Shown piece after piece: positions 1-9,468 of a stretch of 64,000 nt of DNA; position 1 is the first letter of the stretch, and the number at the start of each line of letters is the position of its first letter. The translations under genes were made by a program, and so were the position numbers. The notes under the pieces were generated by a model that was given only the letters and a program-made list of their open reading frames with translations, was not told where the DNA came from and made no database searches. Source of the stretch: Paremcibacter congregatus (GTDB taxonomy: Bacteria; Pseudomonadota; Alphaproteobacteria; Sphingomonadales; Emcibacteraceae); contig NZ_CP041025.1 of the NCBI RefSeq assembly GCF_006385135.1, positions 2,015,501 through 2,079,500 on the forward strand, written 5' to 3'.

Positions 1-503
1 AGTTCAACGAATTTTTTTGTAACGGCCGCGACAAAGCCATCATCCATGGTAAAGCGGCTGCGGCTCCAGTCGCAGCTTTGACCCAGCCGGCGCATCTGGT
101 TGAAGATCATCCCGCCGGATTCCTCTTTCCACTCCCAGACTTTTTCAATGAATTTTTCCCGCCCCAGATCATGACGGGAAATGCCATTGGCGTCCAGCTG
201 ACGTTCCACCACCATCTGAGTGGCGATACCGGCATGGTCCATACCCGGCTGCCACAGCGCATCCCGGCCCCGCATACGTTCGAAACGGATCAAAATATCC
301 TGCAAGGTATGATTAAGCGCATGACCGATATGAAGGCTGCCCGTCACATTCGGGGGCGGCAACACAATGGTATAAGGATCTGCATCAACCCGGCCCGCCT
401 TGAAAGCGCCCTGCTCCTCCCATGCCTCATAAATCCGCTTTTCAGCCGACTGATAGTCAAAGGATTTATCCAGTTTTGCTTCAATTTCTTGGTCTTCAGA
501 CAT
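1..503 (-). CDS. valS: Valyl-tRNA synthetase, N-terminal part (cut by window edge)
   Basis: This is the first ~167 codons of valyl-tRNA synthetase, a cytoplasmic class Ia enzyme that charges tRNA-Val. It starts at the ATG read from 503 and runs off the left edge. The class I HIGH signature is visible in SLHIGHALN (about residues 55-63), preceded by [12 protein letters not shown] and followed by [13 protein letters not shown], all typical of ValRS. popZ lies upstream on the same strand, as in many alphaproteobacteria, but a terminator at 556-584 separates the two. Identity is certain; only the C-terminal part is missing. Confidence 0.96.
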   Translation of the reverse strand, partial: MSEDQEIEAKLDKSFDYQSAEKRIYEAWEEQGAFKAGRVDADPYTIVLPPPNVTGSLHIGHALNHTLQDILIRFERMRGRDALWQPGMDHAGIATQMVVERQLDANGISRHDLGREKFIEKVWEWKEESGGMIFNQMRRLGQSCDWSRSRFTMDDGFVAAVTKKFVE

Positions 504-555
504 TCGGTATTCTTTCCGCTGCACTAAGTGTATATGTGATGCGACATGGCGCTTT

Positions 556-584
556 AAAAAAAAGAAGAGCCCAACAGGCCCTTC
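556..584 (-). terminator. Rho-independent terminator after popZ
   Basis: On the minus strand an 8-bp stem (577-584 with 564-571, one G-U pair) is followed by eight U residues (556-563). It sits 70 nt past the popZ stop and 50 nt before the valS start, so popZ and valS are probably separate transcription units. Confidence 0.75.
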
Positions 585-655
585 CCAAATTACATGATGT
601 TAAAATAAGCGGGAGAGGTAAAAAAATCCAGTTTCTTTAGCCGCCTGCGCTATTT

Positions 656-1249
656 TTATGGTTTTTTGGTTCGGGACAGACGGGCGATTTCCTTCGCCAC
701 CATCCGTTCCACCAGCGGCGGCAAATTCTCATCCAGCCAGCCGCGCAACATAGGTTTCAGCATTTCCCGCACCAGATCTTCCAAAGTATTACCGGATCCC
801 TGATAACCGGATGTCAGCAGATCCGACAGAATTCCGAATTGATCCATCGCCAGACCAGAAGAATTGGCAGACATCAGTACCTCGTCACCGACAGCAGGAT
901 CGACATCATCAATATCACCTTCAAAGCCCATTTCCATTACCGGTTCAGGTTCTGGTTCAGGTTCTTCTTCCGGTTCCGGTTCTGGCTCATCAGGCAGAGA
1001 ATCGAAGACATCTTCTTCTTCGGCCATTTCGGTCAGTTCAAGAACATCGTCCTCTTCGGGCTCTTCTTCAAGCTCTAGATCAACTTCGGGTTCTGGTTCA
1101 GGTTCAGGTTCAGGCTCTGGTTCGGGCACAACTTCAGGGGCAGGAGTTTCTTGTTCCCCAGCGTCCTCGTCATCCTCGGAAATAATTTTCCGAATAGATG
1201 CGAGAATTTCTTCCATCGTTGGCTCTTCTTGGCCTTCCGTTTCGCTCAT
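656..1249 (-). CDS. popZ: PopZ-type polar organizing protein (DUF2497)
   Basis: This 197-aa protein has the PopZ layout. There is an N-terminal short helix (PTMEEILASIRKIISED, about residues 10-26), then a long acidic Pro/Glu-rich disordered linker (about 30-110, with runs of EPEPEPE), then a conserved C-terminal oligomerisation region (about 155-190, containing LEDLVREMLKPMLRGWLDEN). In Caulobacter, PopZ forms a polymeric matrix at the cell pole that anchors the ParB/parS centromere and recruits polar regulators. Its position beside valS matches the usual alphaproteobacterial arrangement. Role is inferred from the family; domain layout is seen directly. Confidence 0.9.
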   Translation of the reverse strand: MSETEGQEEPTMEEILASIRKIISEDDEDAGEQETPAPEVVPEPEPEPEPEPEPEVDLELEEEPEEDDVLELTEMAEEEDVFDSLPDEPEPEPEEEPEPEPEPVMEMGFEGDIDDVDPAVGDEVLMSANSSGLAMDQFGILSDLLTSGYQGSGNTLEDLVREMLKPMLRGWLDENLPPLVERMVAKEIARLSRTKKP

Positions 1250-1375
1250 TATCCAATTACCTCGCCCTAAAAAGCGCTATCCCTTATGAATCTACTCTAT
1301 CTAAATACTACACTATCCTATGTAACATTAAAGGTTTAGTGTTTTTTGGGTGTTTATCAATATTATTCTCCTGTT

Positions 1376-1420
1376 TACAAAAAAAAACGACCTATGGGAA
1401 TAAAAAAACCCCATAAGTCG
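1376..1420 (-). terminator. Rho-independent terminator after the TolC-family gene
   Basis: A 12-bp stem (1386-1397 with 1409-1420, one mismatch) carries an A-rich loop. It is followed on the minus strand by a run of about nine U residues. It lies ~35 nt beyond the TolC-family stop codon. Confidence 0.85.
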
Positions 1421-1453
1421 TTGTGAAATGGATTAAAAAATTTGTTCAGCGGA

Positions 1454-2815
1454 TCAATCTTTATCGATTCCCCACCCAAAAAACTTATTTTCAACCTTAT
1501 CTGTATGATCTTCAGGATTATAAGTGGCAATATTCAGGTCCAGATTATCCGCCGTCAGCTTACCCATGCTGGACAGCAAAACATAAGCCGCGATGAACTG
1601 ATCGCGTCTCGCCCGCACCAGGCTCACTTGAGAATCGAGCAGCTCCTGTTCCGCATCAAGGACATTCAATGTGGTCCGTGATCCGACTTCCGCTTCCTGA
1701 CGCACACCTTCAAGGGCAATATCATTGGCGGTTACCTGGTCTTCGGACGCCGAGATCCGCGCTGTGGCCTCGCGATAACCTTCCCATGAATTCCGGATCA
1801 ACTCGGCCACAATGCGCTCCGCAGACAGAGCCTGAAGACGGCGTTGGTTTTCAATCTGGCGGGATTGGCGAATTTGGGAAGACACCGCCCCGCTTTGATA
1901 CAGCGGCATGGTCATCTGGGCGAGAACTTCTTTTGTAGTGGAAGTATCGGTGGTGCTGAAATTTTCCCAGCTTTTACTGTAACGGGCCACAATATCAACC
2001 GAAGGCCCCAAGCCGCCATATTGTTTTTTCACGTTATAACGCGCTGCTTTTTCCGTGTAACGTGCCCCCAGCAACTGTGGATTATTTTCCATGGCAAAGG
2101 CCAAGGCCGCCTCTTCAGAAGCAGGCATAGCCGGAAGCCCTTCCGGAATTCTCAGATTGGCCGGCATGCCGCCCACTGTTTTACGATAAGCTGCACGGCT
2201 GGCTGACAGCGCCGCCTCTGCGCGGATTTCTTCGGACACGGCCCGGGACAGACGCGCTTTTGACTGCGCCACATCGGTGCGGGTAATTTCCCCCACCCGG
2301 AACCGGTCTTCGCTGGCTTCCAGTTGCCGCTGCAACACGGCAACGTTGTTCTGGGTCAGCTGCAACACAGACATATCCGTCAGCACATTCATATATGCCG
2401 TAACGGAATCCAGCAACACCTGCTGTTCAACAGAGGTCAGTTGTTCCCGCGCAGCCCTGACCTGATTCCTGGCTTCACTAGTGCCATTCACCGTTTTCAT
2501 GCTACTGAAGACAGACTGACGAACTTCCAGTCCCAGACTTCTGGGGTTGGTGTCACCACTTGTCGAAAATGTCTGCTGGCTTTTCGTATTGCGATAACCA
2601 TAGTTGCCTGTGGCCGCGACCGAAGGCCGCCATCCGGCCTTGGCCTGGTTAATTGTCTCATCGACCGCTCTTAAAGAAGCTCTTTCAGCCAAAAGTGTTG
2701 GGTTGTTTAAATAAGCCTTGGCCATGGCTTCTTTCAGTGTCTCCCCTTGGGCGCCCCCCGGGAGGGCCAACGACGTAACAATAGGCAACAGTGACAAATA
2801 TAATTTAGTTTTCAT
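1454..2815 (-). CDS. TolC-family outer membrane channel protein
   Basis: This 453-aa outer membrane efflux protein should form the trimeric outer-membrane/periplasmic tunnel used by type I secretion systems or RND pumps. A Sec signal peptide covers about residues 1-24. The mature start (ETLKEAMAKAYLNNPTLLAERASL) is the typical OEP repeat start, and two long helical OEP repeats follow, with TLNVLDAEQELLDSQVSL near the C terminus as in TolC. Length agrees with TolC (~450-490 aa). A PCMT-like gene lies upstream on the same strand, an arrangement common in alphaproteobacteria. The RND permease/adaptor operon at 18.3-22.5 kb lacks its own channel and could use this one; that is inference. Confidence 0.92.
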   Translation of the reverse strand: MKTKLYLSLLPIVTSLALPGGAQGETLKEAMAKAYLNNPTLLAERASLRAVDETINQAKAGWRPSVAATGNYGYRNTKSQQTFSTSGDTNPRSLGLEVRQSVFSSMKTVNGTSEARNQVRAAREQLTSVEQQVLLDSVTAYMNVLTDMSVLQLTQNNVAVLQRQLEASEDRFRVGEITRTDVAQSKARLSRAVSEEIRAEAALSASRAAYRKTVGGMPANLRIPEGLPAMPASEEAALAFAMENNPQLLGARYTEKAARYNVKKQYGGLGPSVDIVARYSKSWENFSTTDTSTTKEVLAQMTMPLYQSGAVSSQIRQSRQIENQRRLQALSAERIVAELIRNSWEGYREATARISASEDQVTANDIALEGVRQEAEVGSRTTLNVLDAEQELLDSQVSLVRARRDQFIAAYVLLSSMGKLTADNLDLNIATYNPEDHTDKVENKFFGWGIDKD

Positions 2816-2972
2816 AGTTCCAACCCGATTGATTATAAATCCTGACGCTTCTTTGCAGCAACGTCCTTCTATACAATTTTTAAATTAACAAACCGTATGC
2901 GAGATAAAATACGCCGCCCCGCAGATATAATCCGTTATTGTTAGCACTGTCAACATTAAGCCGGGAATATTT

Positions 2973-3626
2973 CTAGAAAACAAATTTCTCCGGCTTCTTA
3001 AAGGCAGCAAGCTTCGTCACGGCAGCATCAAATAAAGTGCGTTTCGCCACGACCCCGTTTTCGCTGGTGACATAGACAGCCTTGCCAACACCATTTTGAT
3101 TCAAAACACAAATCAACCGGCCGCCATCGGCAATCTGGTCCGTCAAACTGGCCGGTATTTCATCGACCATACCGTTGATGAAGATCACATCATATGGGCC
3201 TTGCTCTGCCAGACCGTCCCGTAAGGCACCGGTCACCACGGCCACATTGTCACAGGCCTCAGTCGAAAGAACCGTGGTTGCGATTTCCGCCAGCGTTTCA
3301 TCTTCTTCCAGAGCAACAACAGCCTCCGCGAGGCGGCCCAATACAGCGCTGGAATAGCCCGTTGCGCAAGCCACATCGAGCACAACATCCGTTTTCTTTA
3401 TATGCGCCGCATCGACAAGACGGGCAAAAATCATCGGTTCCATCAAACTCCGACCAGGAGCCACCTGAATATCTTCATCCAGATACGCCACGCCGCTCAA
3501 GCTTTTTGGCACGAATTTTTCCCGGTTAACCGATTCAATGGCACCGATAATCCGTTCATCATTCACTTCATTAGGCCGCAGTTGACCATCAATCATATGT
3601 TGCCGCGCACTGTTTAAATCCGACAT
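2973..3626 (-). CDS. Protein-L-isoaspartate O-methyltransferase family protein
   Basis: This 217-aa SAM-dependent methyltransferase belongs to the PCMT family, which repairs isoaspartyl residues in damaged proteins. The N terminus (SARQHMIDGQLRPNEV) and the region EKFVP...LAYLDED (about 36-52) match the family. Motif I is VVLDVACATGYSSAVL (81-96). This differs from the classic L-E-I-G-T-G-S-G-Y form and is typical of the divergent alphaproteobacterial copy found next to tolC. Because of that divergence, isoaspartate repair as the true function is not proved. A small hairpin (3663-3678) and an inverted repeat TGTAA-cca-TTACA (3683-3695) lie just upstream and may be leader or operator elements. 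Confidence 0.85.
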   Translation of the reverse strand: MSDLNSARQHMIDGQLRPNEVNDERIIGAIESVNREKFVPKSLSGVAYLDEDIQVAPGRSLMEPMIFARLVDAAHIKKTDVVLDVACATGYSSAVLGRLAEAVVALEEDETLAEIATTVLSTEACDNVAVVTGALRDGLAEQGPYDVIFINGMVDEIPASLTDQIADGGRLICVLNQNGVGKAVYVTSENGVVAKRTLFDAAVTKLAAFKKPEKFVF

Positions 3627-3912
3627 ATAGAGACACTCCTGAAATATGTGACTTTTCGTTGCGCCCTTTTATAAGGGCTCTGTGTAACCATTACAACATA
3701 GGAAATGCCACTACTTTGAGACTATATGCCAATCTTTTGCGATGATTGGCAAATAAATTCGTTTTACGTCTAAGCTATTTGCCGCGCCCTGGCAGTAAAG
3801 CCGTTTCATCTCACTCATCAGGTTTATGAAATTCTGTTCCCAAGGCGCAAATAATTATTTGACTTCCCTCCCAATTACGCTAAAAGACGGATACTGTTTT
3901 TGGCAGTATTTA

Positions 3913-3986
3913 GGCGCGGTGGCGGAATGGCTACGCAGCGGATTGCAAATCCGTCTATACCGGTTCGATTCCGGTCCGCGCCTCCA
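3913..3986 (+). tRNA. tRNA-Cys (GCA)
   Basis: This is a 74-nt cloverleaf. The acceptor stem 3913-3919 pairs with 3976-3982, the anticodon GCA is at 3945-3947 in a seven-base loop, and the T-arm contains GGTTCGATTCC. It has U73 discriminator, as expected for tRNA-Cys, and an encoded CCA end. Confidence 0.97.
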
Positions 3987-4010
3987 CTTCCCCACCCTGA
4001 CATGCCTCAT

Positions 4011-4045
4011 AAAAAAAATGCACCGATCAAAATTTGACCGGTGCA
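4011..4045 (-). terminator. Rho-independent terminator after the thiolase gene
   Basis: A near-perfect stem (TGCACCG...CGGTGCA, 4019-4045) is followed on the minus strand by eight U residues (4011-4018). It is placed 30 nt beyond the thiolase stop and faces the tRNA-Cys gene. Confidence 0.85.
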
Positions 4046-4074
4046 CACAAAATTTATATTTCAGTCTTAGCCCT

Positions 4075-5259
4075 TTAAAGCACCTCGAACAGGCCGGCCG
4101 CCCCCATGCCGCCGCCGACACACATGGTGACCACAACATATTTCACCCCGCGTCGCTTGCCCTCGATCAGGGCATGGCCAACCATACGCGACCCGCTCAT
4201 CCCGTAGGGATGACCGATTGAAATCGCCCCACCATTCACATTCAAGCGTTCCTGGGGAATTCCAAGTTTATCGCGACAATAAATAACCTGCACCGCAAAG
4301 GCTTCATTTAATTCCCACAAGCCGATATCATCCATTTTTAATCCGGTTTGCCGCAGCAGTTTGGGAATCGCCAGAACCGGACCAATCCCCATTTCATCGG
4401 GCTCGCAGCCGCACACCGCCATACCGCGATAAGCCCCGAGGGGCGCCAGGCCGCGACGTTCGGCCTCCGCCCGCTCCATCAGAAGATTTGCCGATGCTGC
4501 ATCAGATAATTGACTTGCATTACCAGCGGTTATCGAACCACCTTCAACCACTGGATTAAGTCCAGCCAGACTTTCCGCAGACGTCGACGGACGGTTGCCT
4601 TCGTCTTTTTCCAGCACGACATCCTCATAGGAAATTTCGCCGCTTTCCCTGTCTTTGACGACTTTCGTTGAGGGCAGAGCAACAATTTCATCATCAAACA
4701 GGCCTGCAGCCTGAGCAGCGGCGGTGCGCCGTTGGCTTTCCAGCGCATATTCATCCTGCGCCTCGCGACTGATCTGATAACGATTGGCCACCACTTCCGC
4801 TGTTTGCAGCATTGGCATATATGCATCCGGCCGCAATTTAATCAGGTTCTTGTCGGCCTGCTTCATGAGAAGCTCAAAGGCGGGCGCCTGCACAATAGAA
4901 ATATTATCCACGCCGCCCCCAATGGCAATTTCAATACCATCACAGATAATCTGTTTCGCCGCCGTCGCAACCGCCATCAGACCGGAGGCGCATTGACGAT
5001 CTATGCTCATGCCGGACACCGAGACCGGAAGCCCTGCCGCCATGGCACTTGTCCGACCAATATTCCAGCCTGTGGACCCGGCTGGCAAAGCCGTACCCAT
5101 GATAACGTCTTCGATATCACTACCCTCAACACCGGCACGGCGCACCACCTCGGCAATCACATGCCCCCCCATGGTCGGGGCCATGGTGGCGTTAAATGCC
5201 CCTTTATAGGCGCGCCCTATCGGTGTTCTGGCTGTCGCGACGATAACTGCTTCTCTCAT
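4075..5259 (-). CDS. Acetyl-CoA acetyltransferase / thiolase
   Basis: This 394-aa thiolase should catalyse Claisen condensation or thiolytic cleavage of acyl-CoA (acetoacetyl-CoA synthesis or beta-oxidation). The nucleophilic Cys is C90 in SIDRQCASG. The NEAFAVQ motif, the catalytic His H350 in [14 protein letters not shown] and the second Cys C380 in [10 protein letters not shown] are all present. The ATG at 5259 ([15 protein letters not shown]) is preferred to one 33 nt upstream, because the family begins here and a GAGGGAA ribosome site lies just before it. It stands alone with its own terminator. Substrate chain length cannot be told from sequence. Confidence 0.94.
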   Translation of the reverse strand: MREAVIVATARTPIGRAYKGAFNATMAPTMGGHVIAEVVRRAGVEGSDIEDVIMGTALPAGSTGWNIGRTSAMAAGLPVSVSGMSIDRQCASGLMAVATAAKQIICDGIEIAIGGGVDNISIVQAPAFELLMKQADKNLIKLRPDAYMPMLQTAEVVANRYQISREAQDEYALESQRRTAAAQAAGLFDDEIVALPSTKVVKDRESGEISYEDVVLEKDEGNRPSTSAESLAGLNPVVEGGSITAGNASQLSDAASANLLMERAEAERRGLAPLGAYRGMAVCGCEPDEMGIGPVLAIPKLLRQTGLKMDDIGLWELNEAFAVQVIYCRDKLGIPQERLNVNGGAISIGHPYGMSGSRMVGHALIEGKRRGVKYVVVTMCVGGGMGAAGLFEVL

Positions 5260-5375
5260 GATTGTTCCCTCATCTGTTGATTTCCGGAGCATGATAGATC
5301 ATCTCCGGACAGAAACAAAGCACAAATTAAAACAGTCGTTTTAAAAAGTATTCGCCATTAAAGATCATATGATTG

Positions 5376-5420
5376 ACTAACCGCAGGCCAGCCCCGTCAG
5401 GACCTCTGCCTGCGGTTAGT
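5376..5420. repeat. Perfect 13-bp inverted repeat in intergenic region
   Basis: The arms ACTAACCGCAGGC (5376-5388) and GCCTGCGGTTAGT (5408-5420) are perfectly complementary around a 19-nt loop. It lies downstream of the unknown lipoprotein gene and upstream of the thiolase start. There is no U-run on either side, so it may be an mRNA 3'-end stabiliser or a poor terminator. Confidence 0.6.
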
Positions 5421-5453
5421 TTCTGTATCCATTGATCGTTAAAGCCCCGGCCC

Positions 5454-7133
5454 TCAGTTCTTTGATTTAACATACACAGACGACAAGTCCTGCCAAACCT
5501 TATCCGTCATTAAAATCCTGCCTTTGTGCATAATCCATCTGTCAGGTAACTTGTCAGGATCAACAAAAGTAACTGTCAGGGAAGTCATATAGCCAGCCGG
5601 CGTCCCTGCCCCCATGCGAACACCATTGTATGTTGAATATCGCGTCCGCGTGTAATTTGTAATATCGCTGATAATGAAGCCGGTTTTTTTTGACTGACGC
5701 GCCAAATCAGCCGCCCGCAACAAGCTCAGCTCCTCCACAACAGTTCGTGAGGATACGTCACCAACAAATTTAATTTCATAGCGGTCTTTCCCCAGCTCTT
5801 TCTCGCTGAATCCGCTTCCCTTGAAGAACCAGACTTTACCGGAATAGCTGTTCATCTGTGATTTCTTTTCAAGACTTGGTAATCTTTCGAACAGGCTTGT
5901 GACGAAATTTTTACCGGTCTTGTTGGAAAATGCCTTGGTGTTTCTCAGCTTAAACCAAGCTGCTTCAACATCTACCTTCATGAGCCCTAAGCGATTTTCT
6001 TCCGGAATGATGCGCTGCAGTTTCTCAAGCAAATCCAGCAAAGCCGGCCAAACCGGGAATTTTTTAGATGACGACACCAGAGTATCACGCGCGCCGACCA
6101 GATCACGGTTGTAATATTGCCCATAAGCCTTCACCAGTACGTCCTGCATGCCCACCAAGTCTTCGGCATTATCAGTACTCAGACGGCGTAGGCGGCGAAT
6201 AATGTCCTCACGATCATTTTGCTTTTCCGGGGCGCCCACAAGAGTGGTTTTAGCCTGCTCCATGAATGCCTCCGCCTGAGCCATTTGCCCGACCCGCGCA
6301 GCGGCAATCGCCGCCATTCCGATGGTTACCGGATCAGATGTAGTGATAATCTGAATATCCTTAGCAGACACAAGTCCGCTAAAGCTTTCCTGCATTTCAG
6401 CCGTTTTATAAGAGGCTTTTTTTCTGAAACCGCCCGCCACAAGGTGAGCCCAATTCTCTGCGGCCTTCACCTCCTGCCCGTCCTGAATATCCAGCAAAGT
6501 TGCGTGCAAGTATAAATAGTCCGAATCCAGTCTCACCATGCGTTCAATAACAGCCAACCGATCGTCGGTCATATATTTCAGGCCGAGGGATTGAAGATTT
6601 TTACTATACGGGCGCATATCAGAAAATGCTTTAAAGGCGCCCCGTGCCGCATCAGCATTATCGTTCATGATCAGCGCCACACCCTCCAGATATTTCACCG
6701 ACAGCCCCAAGCTGCGCTGATAAAAGATATCATCTGCATGGGAACCGGCTACTTCATCAATTTTCTGCAAATCAGCCAAGGCTGCATCGCCATTTTTGAC
6801 TTCAAGATAATGTATTGCCCGGGCCCTCAAAATATTTACATGTCGCTCCCAACTCCCGCCATCATCAAAATATCCTGATGCCAAAACAGTTGTACAGGCC
6901 GCAATGCCAGCCTCCCCAACTTCACGGTAATGGGCTTTTGAGCCGGATTCCGCGATACTGCCCAGCAGGCCCAAAGTCCCCGCCATCAAAAGCGCGTTCC
7001 CCAGATCTTTAGTATGGGACGCCCGGGACGCCAACCCGTCACACTTCACCCATTCGTCAGGCACGTATGGTGGCCGAGAACTACACCCGGCTAGAATAAT
7101 GATAAGTGAAAATGCTAGAATTTTTTTTGACAT
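5454..7133 (-). CDS. Unknown lipoprotein, 559 aa
   Basis: I do not recognise a named family. The N terminus is a lipoprotein signal with lipobox LAGC (Cys at about 17), so the protein is probably anchored in the envelope. The middle (about 90-380) is alanine-rich and helical, with degenerate TPR-like spacing (for example HYLEVKNGDAALADLQKI and AAIAAARVGQMAQAEAFMEQA). The C-terminal ~150 residues are more beta-like, with a conserved-looking segment around VRMGAGTPAGYMTSLTVTFVDPD. It may be a scaffold or peptidoglycan-associated factor, but no function is assigned. It stands alone between the thiolase gene and tRNA-Arg. Confidence 0.8.
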   Translation of the reverse strand: MSKKILAFSLIIILAGCSSRPPYVPDEWVKCDGLASRASHTKDLGNALLMAGTLGLLGSIAESGSKAHYREVGEAGIAACTTVLASGYFDDGGSWERHVNILRARAIHYLEVKNGDAALADLQKIDEVAGSHADDIFYQRSLGLSVKYLEGVALIMNDNADAARGAFKAFSDMRPYSKNLQSLGLKYMTDDRLAVIERMVRLDSDYLYLHATLLDIQDGQEVKAAENWAHLVAGGFRKKASYKTAEMQESFSGLVSAKDIQIITTSDPVTIGMAAIAAARVGQMAQAEAFMEQAKTTLVGAPEKQNDREDIIRRLRRLSTDNAEDLVGMQDVLVKAYGQYYNRDLVGARDTLVSSSKKFPVWPALLDLLEKLQRIIPEENRLGLMKVDVEAAWFKLRNTKAFSNKTGKNFVTSLFERLPSLEKKSQMNSYSGKVWFFKGSGFSEKELGKDRYEIKFVGDVSSRTVVEELSLLRAADLARQSKKTGFIISDITNYTRTRYSTYNGVRMGAGTPAGYMTSLTVTFVDPDKLPDRWIMHKGRILMTDKVWQDLSSVYVKSKN

Positions 7134-7321
7134 TTGCTATCCCCTCAAGTTGTTTATTTTTAGTTAGCCGCTAAACTCTAGCCACATAGAACTCATTCAG
7201 CAATACATAAAAATCCTGTCCCTAGGTCCAAGAAGAACCATAAGGGCACAACAGATATACACATAATAAAAGGAAAGCGCTTTTCAGGGGCCGTAATACA
7301 TTGATTTATGGAGATATTTAT

Positions 7322-7398
<77 letters not shown>

Positions 7399-7425
7399 CC
7401 TGTTATCACAAACTTGATGAAAAAC

Positions 7426-7713
7426 CTATCCACGATAGGCGAAGACATCGGCATATGCCTTGATTCTTCGTTTTGGCATCTTGGGCTCCACCACTTCATA
7501 TGCAAGCCCGTTACGCTTGGCATATGCAATGGCGTCTTCCTTGGTGGCGAACTTCAGTTTGACCTGACTTTCCATATCCGACGAACCTGTCCAGCCCATA
7601 AGAGGGTCCAGGCTTTTGCCTTCTTCTGAAATATATTCCAAAATCCACTGCCGGGTATTCTTCATACCTGACTGCATGGCATTTTTTGTCGGTTTATATA
7701 TACGGGCTGTCAT
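7426..7713 (-). CDS. NADH dehydrogenase (complex I) accessory subunit, NDUFS4-like
   Basis: This 95-aa protein belongs to the ETC complex I conserved-region family (NDUFS4 / 18-kDa AQDQ subunit), a supernumerary complex I subunit shared by alphaproteobacteria and mitochondria. The N-terminal MTARIYKPTKNAMQSG, the central WILEYISEEGKSLDPLMGWTGS and the C-terminal KFATKEDAIAYAKRNGLAYEV are characteristic. The ATG at 7713 is preferred over a GTG at 7722 because AGGTGG lies 5 nt before it. It stands alone rather than in a nuo operon, as usual in this class. Confidence 0.9.
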   Translation of the reverse strand: MTARIYKPTKNAMQSGMKNTRQWILEYISEEGKSLDPLMGWTGSSDMESQVKLKFATKEDAIAYAKRNGLAYEVVEPKMPKRRIKAYADVFAYRG

Positions 7714-7993
7714 AGGTTCCACCTAACTGTCGACGACATCATCAATCACAGTCTTGTATCCCAAAGCAGAATTAAGGGAAAGTGAAAAAACAACTCCGGG
7801 CATTTTATTTCATATCAGCAGGTCATAAACGTGCCCATCGTAATATAATATATCGCCATATATGTGCTTACCGTCAGAGCATTAACCAAGGAAGAAAAGT
7901 ATCAACTTTTCAGCAGCTGGGCTATCCGCGTCAAACAACCCTATAAGGCCTGACAGCTGAGGTATATTTACTTTCGGGACTTAAAGAGGGTAC
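7714..7993. other. Intergenic stretch without gene
   Basis: This ~280-bp AT-rich stretch should hold the promoter of the complex I subunit gene on the minus strand. No ORF, tRNA or clear repeat was seen. Confidence 0.5.
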
Positions 7994-8024
7994 AAAAAAA
8001 GCCGCCGACATTAACGTCAGCGGC
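7994..8024 (-). terminator. Rho-independent terminator after tRNA-Pro
   Basis: On the minus strand a 9-bp stem (8024-8016 with 8009-8001, one G-U pair) is followed by seven U residues (8000-7994). It lies 20 nt past the tRNA-Pro 3' end. Confidence 0.8.
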
Positions 8025-8044
8025 CTTTTTGTCTCTTAATTTAA

Positions 8045-8121
8045 TGGTCGGGGAGACAAGATTTGAACTTGCGACCCCCTGTACCCAAAACAGGTGCGCT
8101 ACCAGGCTGCGCCACTCCCCG
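8045..8121 (-). tRNA. tRNA-Pro (TGG)
   Basis: This is a 77-nt cloverleaf on the minus strand. The acceptor strand CGGGGAG starts at 8121. Anticodon TGG lies in the loop TTTGGGT closed by CCTGT/ACAGG, the T-loop is GTTCAAATC, and CCA is encoded at 8047-8045. Confidence 0.97.
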
Positions 8122-8244
8122 ACTAGGATTAAATTAAGTGTGAGGGCTTAATACAAGAAGCTCTCAGGAAGGGCAAGTGCTTTATGCACAAACTTCATCT
8201 TTTTTCTGACTTTATCATATTCCGCCGCACAAATCCGCCAAAAG

Positions 8245-8754
8245 CTATTTCAGCACCGGAAAGATTTCATGCTGTATCATGTCGCCAACGGCAATTCCCA
8301 GTCGCTGAGTCAAGCCGGCATTTACTTCCAGAGCCGAAATCACCGGTGACTGCGAAGAAACAATATCGAGTGTTTCCGGGACCGTATTGCGCGCAATATG
8401 TACAATCCTGCCGCTCCGGTCGATAAAAATAATATCCAGAGGAAGATAGGTATTCTTCATCCACATATTGACCACTCTTGATCTATCAAACAGGAACAGC
8501 ATTCCCCTCGTATCCGTCATATGACGCCGAAACATCAAGCCTTGCGCTCTCAAGTCAGGCCGGTCGGCCAGTTCCACCTCGAACTGGTGAATTTTATGCG
8601 CCTGGTTCATGATGGACAGCCGTGAAAACGCTGAAATTGGCCCCGGGGTTTCCTGTAGCTGTTTCTGTTGCGCCGCACTGGCGCCTGGTCCGAAACAGGC
8701 CAGGACAAGACCCGCGATAATAAACCGCAGTATGATGTGGCGGGAAAATTTCAT
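8245..8754 (-). CDS. DUF192 family exported protein
   Basis: This 169-aa exported protein has a signal peptide over about residues 1-27, followed by a DUF192 domain over most of the mature part. Family hallmarks seen are FEVELADRPDLRAQGLMFRR, GMLFLFDRSRVVNMWMKNTYLPLDIIFID and SALEVNAGLTQRLGIAVGD. The biochemical function of DUF192 is unknown. The ATG at 8754 is chosen over an upstream TTG because the signal peptide begins there. Its place directly downstream of the double cold-shock gene on the same strand recurs in alphaproteobacteria and suggests co-transcription. Confidence 0.9.
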   Translation of the reverse strand: MKFSRHIILRFIIAGLVLACFGPGASAAQQKQLQETPGPISAFSRLSIMNQAHKIHQFEVELADRPDLRAQGLMFRRHMTDTRGMLFLFDRSRVVNMWMKNTYLPLDIIFIDRSGRIVHIARNTVPETLDIVSSQSPVISALEVNAGLTQRLGIAVGDMIQHEIFPVLK

Positions 8755-8868
8755 AGATACAAACTCACAGTCAAAAGAAACCAAGAAGGGCGCCAGAACA
8801 TTTTGTCCCGCGCCCTGACTTTTAACATTATTTTTCTGGAAAGGACATACCCTTCTCCGGCCAGAGGA

Positions 8869-9468
8869 TCACAGCCGAATGGCTTTCACCACCAGTCCCC
8901 TTTCACCATCGCCAACGGCAACCGCAACGGTTTGACCGGGCACCAGATGATCAATGCCGAATTTTCGTAGAAGTTCCATATGAACAAAAACGTCCTGACC
9001 GCCATCCCCGCGATTGACGAATCCATATCCGCGAACCCGGTTAAACCATTTCACGGTTGCCTCGACAAATTCAAGGTCGGAGATATCCATATCCACCATT
9101 TCCGGCGTCATGGTCTCAACGTCGGTACCAACCGCCGTTGACAGGTCAAAATCAATGATCTTTACCGCCTGACGTCCTTTCGGACGATCCGCCGATAAAC
9201 AGGTCACATCGGTGCCTTCCGGCAACATGCGACGACCAATATCTTTGAGAATGGAAAAATGGACCAGTATGTCACCTTCACCATCTTCAGGTGAGATAAA
9301 ACCATACCCTTTGACAGAATCAAACCATTTGATTGAGCCACGGACTTCATCAAAATGATTTATGTTACCATCCATTGAGGTCACCTTACTTCCTCGGTCT
9401 TTGCTTTCCTCATCCCGGACTGCCATTTCCAGCCCTTCATGAGCTGTCGTTAATGAATTAGACTCCAT
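8869..9468 (-). CDS. Double cold-shock-domain protein
   Basis: This 199-aa cytoplasmic protein has two CSD/OB-fold nucleic-acid-binding domains. CSD1 is at about 43-110 ([19 protein letters not shown]...DILVHFSIL) and CSD2 at about 135-199 ([20 protein letters not shown]...DVFVHMELL). RNP1 (KGYGFI / RGYGFV) and RNP2 (ILVHF / VFVHM) are intact in both. An acidic linker separates them. Such proteins act as RNA chaperones or regulators; the double form is typical of alphaproteobacteria. A long AT-rich region precedes the start and could hold a regulatory 5' leader. Confidence 0.93.
   Translation of the reverse strand: MESNSLTTAHEGLEMAVRDEESKDRGSKVTSMDGNINHFDEVRGSIKWFDSVKGYGFISPEDGEGDILVHFSILKDIGRRMLPEGTDVTCLSADRPKGRQAVKIIDFDLSTAVGTDVETMTPEMVDMDISDLEFVEATVKWFNRVRGYGFVNRGDGGQDVFVHMELLRKFGIDHLVPGQTVAVAVGDGERGLVVKAIRL

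Noticed and set aside
811-1289. Long overlapping ORFs on the plus strand opposite popZ
   Set aside because: They are by-products of the repetitive Glu/Pro codons of popZ; the translated products are low-complexity Ser/Gly or Arg/Phe runs.
3826-4221. ORFs over tRNA-Cys on both strands
   Set aside because: They read through the tRNA and the thiolase terminator and show no protein family features.
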